A DNA stretch of 11,324 nucleotides from assembly GCA_000310025.1 (NCBI GenBank), contig FN649742.1, positions 2,568,516 to 2,579,839 of the forward strand, given 5' to 3'. Positions within the stretch are counted from its first letter, which is position 1; each line of letters starts with the position of its first letter. A program made the position numbers and the translations under genes. Shown in pieces: positions 10,202 through 11,324 of this stretch. The DNA is from Ectocarpus siliculosus. Lineage: Eukaryota; Sar; Phaeophyceae; Ectocarpales; Ectocarpaceae. The notes beneath the pieces are model-generated. The model saw nothing but the letters and a program-made list of their open reading frames with translations, had not been told where the DNA came from and made no database searches.

Positions 10202-10418
10202 GCTCCAGCTTCTCTTTCTCCTGCCGGCGCTCCCTGTCCTCGGCGTCCGCTTCGTCCTGTTCAGGCGTCGCGAAGTGGCTGAGGAGGATGGCCAAGAAGA
10301 GGCTCATGACGATCATCATCCCCACGATGATGAGGCTCACGAAGTAGAACACGCTCACCCAGCCAACGGCGCGCCTCGCGCTGTACATGGTGGCGTTCCA
10401 GTTCTCGCCAGAGAGGAC
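917..10418 (-). CDS. Voltage-gated cation channel alpha-1 subunit, four-domain type (5'-partial, spliced)
   Basis: This is a spliced minus-strand gene, read from 10418 downward. Nine exons joined at GT..AG introns keep one open frame of 1048 codons; a tenth exon adds 20 to 38 residues. The product is a plasma- or organelle-membrane pore protein that opens on depolarisation and passes cations, probably Ca2+. Visible parts in order are: domain II pore and S6 (about 1-50), II-III linker (51-312), domain III (about 313-658), III-IV linker (659-712), domain IV (about 713-966), EF-hand-like region (about 970-1015) and pre-IQ-like tail (1015 onward). S4 segments with an arginine every third residue are present in domains III and IV. 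Filter glutamates lie at about residues 5, 602 and 892. Domain I and the domain II voltage sensor are missing because the contig ends. A NALCN-like or sodium channel is less likely, because no lysine occupies the visible filter positions. The family is certain; ion selectivity is inferred. Confidence 0.93.
1034..2075 (-). other. Intron 9 (1042 nt), between exons I and J
   Basis: Bounded by the donor GTGCGG and the acceptor TTGCCAG. It contains short open frames on both strands, none recognisable, and a G-run at 1092-1100. A weak palindrome around 1886-1905 (CACCACAAATTGTCTGGTG) is present. No gene or RNA was identified. Confidence 0.75.
2076..2213 (-). CDS. Channel exon I: end of EF-hand-like region and pre-IQ region
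   Basis: The exon has 138 nt, phase 0 at both ends, and encodes residues 1003-1048. The acceptor is CGCACAG (2214) and the donor TCAAG|GTGCGG (2075). Joined to exon H it reads SVQDLHSFLQSLFKPWGFG, closely following the animal Cav tail in which an EF-hand exit helix is followed by a Pro and Gly-Phe-Gly turn. It then runs through REL, KVRRLDLFVFDNNKVHFK. The conserved D(x)n-KVHF strand marks entry into the pre-IQ segment. The frame runs only a few codons past the donor to a stop, so splicing to exon J is the better model. Confidence 0.88.
2313..2338 (+). repeat. 13-bp tandem duplication
   Basis: GTGGGAAACGCAC occurs twice in direct succession in intron 8, followed by GT, which begins a third unit. 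Confidence 0.9.
2621..2745. repeat. Left cluster of the TTTAAGAGA-type motif
   Basis: Forward copies lie at 2621-2634 (ACGGTTTAAGAGAA), 2653-2665 (CCGATTTAAGAAG) and 2693-2705 (TCGATATAAGAGA). An inverted, diverged copy lies at about 2726-2745 (ATTCCCTTAAATTGAACC). Spacing is about 30 to 40 bases. The stretch is much richer in A+T than the surrounding intron. Confidence 0.6.
2874..2905 (+). repeat. 32-bp direct repeat, copy 1
   Basis: It starts TTGTATCACACG and ends ATTAACTTACAA. It is identical base for base to 3201-3232 and lies inside the candidate element. The two copies are separated by 295 bp. Confidence 0.9.
2911..2952. repeat. Hairpin enclosing a 12-bp tandem duplication
   Basis: GGTTTGTTT (2911-2919) pairs with AAACAAACC (2944-2952). 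The loop is made almost exactly of two copies of AGGCGTAGACAA (2921-2932 and 2933-2944). Confidence 0.7.
3201..3232 (+). repeat. 32-bp direct repeat, copy 2
   Basis: An identical copy of 2874-2905. The flanking bases differ on both sides, so the repeat is bounded at 32 bp. Confidence 0.9.
3365..3503. repeat. Right cluster of the TTTAAGAGA-type motif
   Basis: Copies are at 3365-3374 (GGTTTAAGAG), the palindrome 3397-3426, 3434-3447 (ACGGTATTAGAGAA), 3451-3464 (CCGATTAAAGAGAA) and, inverted, 3487-3499 (TCTCTTAAACAGT). CTCTTAAACCGTAGCC (3415-3430) and CTCTTAAACAGTAGCC (3488-3503) are 16-bp direct repeats differing at one base. Confidence 0.65.
3397..3426. repeat. 30-nt near-perfect palindrome
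   Basis: The core AAGAGAATATTCTCTT (3404-3419) is a perfect 16-nt palindrome. It extends to 3397-3426, with flanks ACGGTT and AACCGT pairing and only the 3403/3420 pair mismatched. It consists of two head-to-head copies of the motif seen in the clusters. Confidence 0.85.
3630..3745 (+). repeat. CCA/CAA compound microsatellite
   Basis: CCA repeats, a short CA run, more CAC, eleven CAA units (3678-3710), CCA again and interrupted CAA. It lies in intron 8 about 40 nt downstream of exon H, and reads as TTG/TGG repeats in the transcript. Confidence 0.9.
3787..3961 (-). CDS. Channel exon H: domain IV S6 and EF-hand-like region
   Basis: The exon has 175 nt. Its first base completes Ser944, then it encodes residues 945-1002. 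The acceptor is TCCGTCAG at 3962 and the donor TGCAG|GTGGGC at 3786. S6 continues FTFLITFVFLNLFIGVILDG, and the cytoplasmic tail begins FDSAKEESDDFITEEDLTRF. The segment ITEEDLTRFAEHWSNFDPHATCLM is the EF-hand-like module found after domain IV in Cav and Nav channels. Its loop is degenerate (His, Thr and Cys at expected liganding positions), so direct Ca2+ binding is doubtful. The next exon supplies the exit helix. Confidence 0.93.
3962..4547 (-). other. Intron 7 (586 nt), between exons G and H
   Basis: Bounded by the donor GTGCGT and the acceptor TCCGTCAG, with a C-rich tract just before the acceptor (G-run at 3980-3987 on the plus strand). It interrupts a serine codon within domain IV S6. 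Nothing else recognisable was seen in it. Confidence 0.85.
4548..4792 (-). CDS. Channel exon G: domain IV pore loop and start of S6
   Basis: The exon has 245 nt and encodes residues 863-943 plus two bases of Ser944. The acceptor is CCACCAG at 4793 and the donor ATCAG|GTGCGT at 4547. It reads VGLEGALNAQANFRSFWDTM, then the pore helix VLLLRFSTGENWNGFMYD with the filter Glu at about residue 892. After the filter comes a long extracellular segment with four cysteines (GCRSD, DVCGF, DNCIP, DGCGS) before S6 begins at TIYPYMI. The ANFRSF lead-in and the TGENW filter match domain IV of Ca2+ channels. Two identical GENWN motifs, here and in exon A, make domains II and IV look alike at the filter. Confidence 0.93.
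4793..5275 (-). other. Intron 6 (483 nt), between exons F and G
   Basis: Bounded by the donor GTTTGC and the acceptor CCACCAG. It carries a (CT)9 microsatellite at 5089..5106 on the plus strand and a T-run at 4811-4821. Several frames are open on the plus strand through it, but none resembles a protein. Confidence 0.85.
5089..5106 (+). repeat. (CT)9 microsatellite
   Basis: Nine CT units in intron 6, preceded by TCC repeats. It reads as GA repeats in the channel transcript. Confidence 0.9.
5276..5578 (-). CDS. Channel exon F: domain IV S3, S4 and S5
   Basis: The exon has 303 nt and encodes residues 762-862, phase 0 on both sides. The acceptor is CTCGTCAG (5579) and the donor CCAAG|GTTTGC (5275). 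It opens ILALRWAYFKDPWNRFDF, a near-textbook S2-S3 loop and S3 start. S3 continues to about residue 793. S4, VIRTFRVGRVLRLVRG, has five arginines at three-residue spacing and is the voltage sensor. The S4-S5 linker (MSQLFQTLLMTLPSMGNV) and S5 (ALLFLLFFIFAAMGVQLYAK) follow. The TLPSMGNVGALLFLLFFI block is highly typical of domain IV in the Cav/Nav family. Confidence 0.94.
5579..5814 (-). other. Intron 5 (236 nt), between exons E and F
   Basis: This is the shortest intron, with donor GTGCGG and acceptor CTCGTCAG. It separates domain IV S2 from the S2-S3 loop, phase 0. Nothing else was noted. Confidence 0.85.
5815..5875 (-). CDS. Channel exon E: domain IV S2 (61-nt exon)
   Basis: This small exon lies between the acceptor CCCTCAG at 5876 and the donor CGAAG|GTGCGG at 5814. 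Its first base completes the AG|C serine codon left by exon D. The remaining 60 nt encode VLELLLYVLYALFTLEALAK, residues 742-761, which is the S2 helix of domain IV with its conserved acidic residue in TLEA. The frame is open for only a short distance on either side, so it cannot be seen as a long reading frame. Its placement rests on exact phase agreement with both neighbours and on the S2 sequence, which is missing elsewhere in the window. Confidence 0.9.
5876..6663 (-). other. Intron 4 (788 nt), between exons D and E
   Basis: Bounded by the donor GTATCG and the acceptor CCCTCAG. It has a run of about 21 A at 6596-6616 (plus strand) near the donor side. Two overlapping plus-strand frames of about 146 codons (5916..6369) are open here but show no recognisable domain and are probably chance. 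Confidence 0.85.
6664..6911 (-). CDS. Channel exon D: III-IV linker and domain IV S1
   Basis: The exon has 248 nt and encodes residues 659-740 plus two bases of a split Ser. It follows the acceptor CCGCTAG at 6912. The Met at its start is an internal residue after DNFKK, not a translation start. The cytoplasmic linker reads GGLLVTEHQRLW, then a basic stretch (IMRRLRPMKRPQPPPGR) leading into domain IV. S1 is at about 713-736 (FDPAVMVCIVLNTVVLAM). Its length and composition match the short III-IV linker of Cav/Nav channels, which supports the domain order. LLV sits where animal Nav channels carry the IFM inactivation particle. The donor ACAAG|GTATCG at 6663 is phase 2. Confidence 0.92.
6912..7273 (-). 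other. Intron 3 (362 nt), between exons C and D
   Basis: Bounded by the donor GTGGTG and the acceptor CCGCTAG. It includes an A-run at 7171-7184 (T-run on the coding strand), short CA repeats and purine-rich plus-strand sequence. No gene was seen. Confidence 0.85.
7274..7543 (-). CDS. Channel exon C: domain III pore loop and S6
   Basis: The exon has 270 nt and encodes residues 569-658, phase 0 at both ends. The acceptor is GCTACAG (7544) and the donor AGAAG|GTGGTG (7273). The pore helix FDNVAVSLLTLFEISTTEAW carries the filter glutamate at about residue 602. Then come TSVTYAAVDATGVGMQPIRD and S6 (VWLFILFMLLGAYLVMNLFV), ending GVIVDNFKK. The sequence after the filter (YAAVDATGVGMQP) and the NLFVGVIVDNF end of S6 match the domain III signature of Cav/Nav channels. 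This is the main reason for numbering this domain III rather than II. The filter sequence TTEAW differs from the animal Cav domain III TFEGW but keeps the ring glutamate. Confidence 0.93.
7544..8251 (-). other. Intron 2 (708 nt), between exons B and C
   Basis: Bounded by the donor GTACCT and the acceptor GCTACAG. Roughly 7740..8050 is open in several frames on both strands and is less homopolymeric than the other introns. No product was recognised. It could be a fragment of a dispersed repeat, which a genome-wide search would settle. Confidence 0.8.
8252..8687 (-). CDS. Channel exon B: domain III S4-S5 linker, S5, extracellular loop
   Basis: The exon has 436 nt and encodes the split Arg423 plus residues 424-568. 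It starts after TTCGCAG at 8688 with RIVKRFPGLKIVLEAL, the amphipathic S4-S5 linker that couples the sensor to the gate. S5 follows (FNVAAVCFLFYIIFAILCV). After S5 comes a long extracellular turret of roughly 100 residues before the pore helix. It has cysteines in MSCQG, EYCDV and AACCSAW, and two N-glycosylation sequons (NVS and NLS). The exon ends TSYE at the donor ATGAG|GTACCT (8251), phase 0, and joins VCECLG of the next exon. Cysteines on both sides of this junction may pair. The frame runs on past the donor to a stop at 8237, so only the splice makes sense of the protein. Confidence 0.9.
8688..9150 (-). other. Intron 1 of the visible gene (463 nt), between exons A and B
   Basis: Bounded by the donor GTGTGC and the acceptor TTCGCAG. 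It splits an arginine codon at the end of the domain III S4. Nothing else recognisable was found in it. Confidence 0.88.
9151..10418 (-). CDS. Channel exon A: domain II pore and S6, II-III linker, domain III S1-S4
   Basis: The exon has 1268 nt and encodes residues 1-422 plus two bases of a split Arg. It begins after the acceptor ATACAG at 10419 with VLSGENWNATMY, the domain II filter, so the pore helix is split by an intron. S6 is at about 18-48, ending FLAILLSHF. The linker (51-312) is hydrophilic and repetitive: a charged stretch, Q74-Q83 (ten Gln), E105-E120 (sixteen Glu), and Ser/Asn/Asp-rich segments. Domain III S1 is at about 313-334, S2 at 347-368 (with LECVLKV), S3 at 383-402 (DAWNVLDFG) and S4 from 404 with RSLRALRALRPL. 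The donor CTGAG|GTGTGC at 9150 splits an Arg codon completed by the next exon. The upstream exon should end with the first half of the domain II pore helix; I could not find it between 10419 and 11324. Confidence 0.92.
10059..10106 (-). repeat. (GAG)16 coding repeat, poly-Glu E105-E120
   Basis: Sixteen consecutive GAG codons with no synonymous interruption lie in the II-III linker of the channel. The pure codon run suggests recent slippage and likely length variation between alleles. Confidence 0.9.
10170..10199 (-). repeat. (CAG)10 coding repeat, poly-Gln Q74-Q83
   Basis: Ten pure CAG codons follow the charged segment ERRQEKEKLER in the II-III linker. The preceding Glu/Lys/Arg-rich stretch could form a short helix or coiled coil leading out of S6. 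Confidence 0.9.
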
Positions 10419-10958
10419 CTGTATATTTTTAGTTGTTTCACGGGTTTCCGTGGTTATATTTTCGAGGAAAGAGCTTTCGTGGAAAAGCGCAAGCAATCCA
10501 GTCTCCTGAAAACGGCACATGTCTTAGGCCGCGGTATCGCGGACGCCGCAGCGGCAATCGGGGCGCGCCCGGCGGGGGGGGGGGTAGCCACGTTCCTCGG
10601 AGTGGACTCGTCAGCACCTCTTGTGGGAGAGGCAAAAAGAAGACCGTAGTACTTACTGCCCATGACACCTTGCTCAAGTGCACGGCTAACAACAACTATT
10701 CGCCACACCCCCACCGCAACCTTCGAACACGGCATGCACGATTATGAGTACACCCACCCCGCCTGCCGCAACCTTTTAAACAGGGGACACCCGAAACAAC
10801 GGACTCTCAAATGAGTACGAAGTGAAACGTCAGGAATCCAAGGTGGTGGGTGCACTGCTGCGCCTCGACCGACGTGCGGCCATGCATGGTCGGCAGTCGG
10901 CGGGTCCAGCGACTGTACCCTTGAATCATCATAAATAGGAGTGGCGTGAATCTTCTCA
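10419..10958 (-). other. Partial upstream intron of the channel gene
   Basis: This is the sequence before the acceptor ATACAG of exon A. The missing upstream exon should encode the front half of the domain II pore helix and end in phase 0, but nothing of that kind is visible here. A strong donor-like GTAAGTACT occurs near 10650 on the minus strand, after a short stretch reading VHLSKVSWA. That does not resemble a pore helix. A G-run lies at about 10574-10583. Confidence 0.6.
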
Positions 10959-11324
10959 CCCCCCCCCCCCCCAACCCCCCCCGGTTTTCCGAACAAAAAA
11001 AAAAAAAAAAACCCTCTCCCCTAAAACCGTCGGGGAAGCGTGGGGGAACGTTTTGAAATTTTACCCCGGGACCCCCGGGTCGGAATACCCTTTCCCCCCC
11101 ATCCCGGTGACCCCGCCGTCCCCCCCGAAGGGGAGGGGGTTTCGGAAAAACTTCCCCCCGATGGGGCCGTTGATGAAAATAAACAGCCGGGGCCGCCGCC
11201 CCAAATTGCCCATTTTGAGGAGCCTTTTCCCCCACGTTTCCCGGAGATCGGGCATTGGGCTCCCCCCCCTGGGGGGGCGGGGGTGTTTGAGTATTTTCCC
11301 CCCGGGGGTTGGGGGGGTTATGCT
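10959..11324. other. Homopolymer-rich contig edge, probable low-quality sequence
   Basis: Runs of about 14 C (10959-10972), 8 C (10975-10982) and 17 A (10995-11011) are followed by dense runs of four to eight C, G, T or A to the end of the window. The texture changes abruptly from the rest of the window. It resembles inflated homopolymers in the tail of a Sanger read. No coding potential should be read from it. Confidence 0.65.

Noticed and set aside
9669-10649. A 326-codon open frame on the plus strand with poly-Leu
   Set aside because: It is antisense to exon A. The Leu and Ser runs are the reverse of the CAG/GAG repeats, and the minus strand encodes clear channel segments in phase with other exons.
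10654-10682. Possible 29-nt upstream exon (VHLSKVSWA) before a GTAAGT donor
   Set aside because: Its phase would fit exon A, but the residues do not resemble the expected domain II pore helix ending in a Leu-Thr-x-Phe-Gln type sequence.
1-11324. tRNA genes, CRISPR arrays, bacterial operons or viral genes
   Set aside because: No B-box-like tRNA sequence with a foldable cloverleaf, no regular repeat-spacer array, and no prokaryotic or viral protein signature was seen on either strand.

Overview
The window is eukaryotic nuclear DNA. It carries one large, intron-rich gene on the minus strand that covers nearly all of it. The gene encodes the C-terminal part of a four-domain, voltage-gated Ca2+/Na+-type channel alpha-1 subunit. 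Nine exons with consistent reading phase can be placed (10418..9151, 8687..8252, 7543..7274, 6911..6664, 5875..5815, 5578..5276, 4792..4548, 3961..3787, 2213..2076), plus a tenth C-terminal exon starting at 1033. The nine exons total 3144 nt and give 1048 residues. Residue numbers below count from the first codon at 10418. The start of the gene (domain I and most of domain II) lies upstream, outside the window.

Order of the protein: domain II pore helix and S6; a long, low-complexity II-III linker with poly-Gln and poly-Glu; complete domain III; a short III-IV linker; complete domain IV; then an EF-hand-like and pre-IQ-like cytoplasmic tail. The three visible filter positions are all glutamate (SGENW, TTEAW, TGENW). 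This is the pattern of Ca2+-permeable channels rather than of animal DEKA sodium channels. The domain assignment rests on the filter and S6 sequences, the short III-IV linker, and the tail that follows the last domain.

The nine introns are 236 to 1573 nt long (mean about 690). All have GT..AG ends with AG before the donor, and GTG-type donors are common. GC-rich exons, introns averaging about 700 nt, homopeptide runs and a four-domain channel fit a stramenopile, most likely a brown alga of the Ectocarpus type. That placement is inference; no marker gene is present.

The longest intron (3786..2214) contains a candidate 902-bp non-autonomous DNA transposon at 2610..3511. It has CAGT...ACTG inverted ends, TA on both sides, clusters of a repeated TTTAAGAGA-type motif, a 30-nt palindrome and an internal 32-bp direct repeat. 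Without it the intron would be about 670 nt, close to the mean of the others.

Positions 1..916 hold no exon I can identify with confidence. The last roughly 370 bases (10959..11324) are full of long homopolymers and read like the low-quality tail of a sequencing read at a contig edge. No tRNA, rRNA, CRISPR array or bacterial-type gene was seen.
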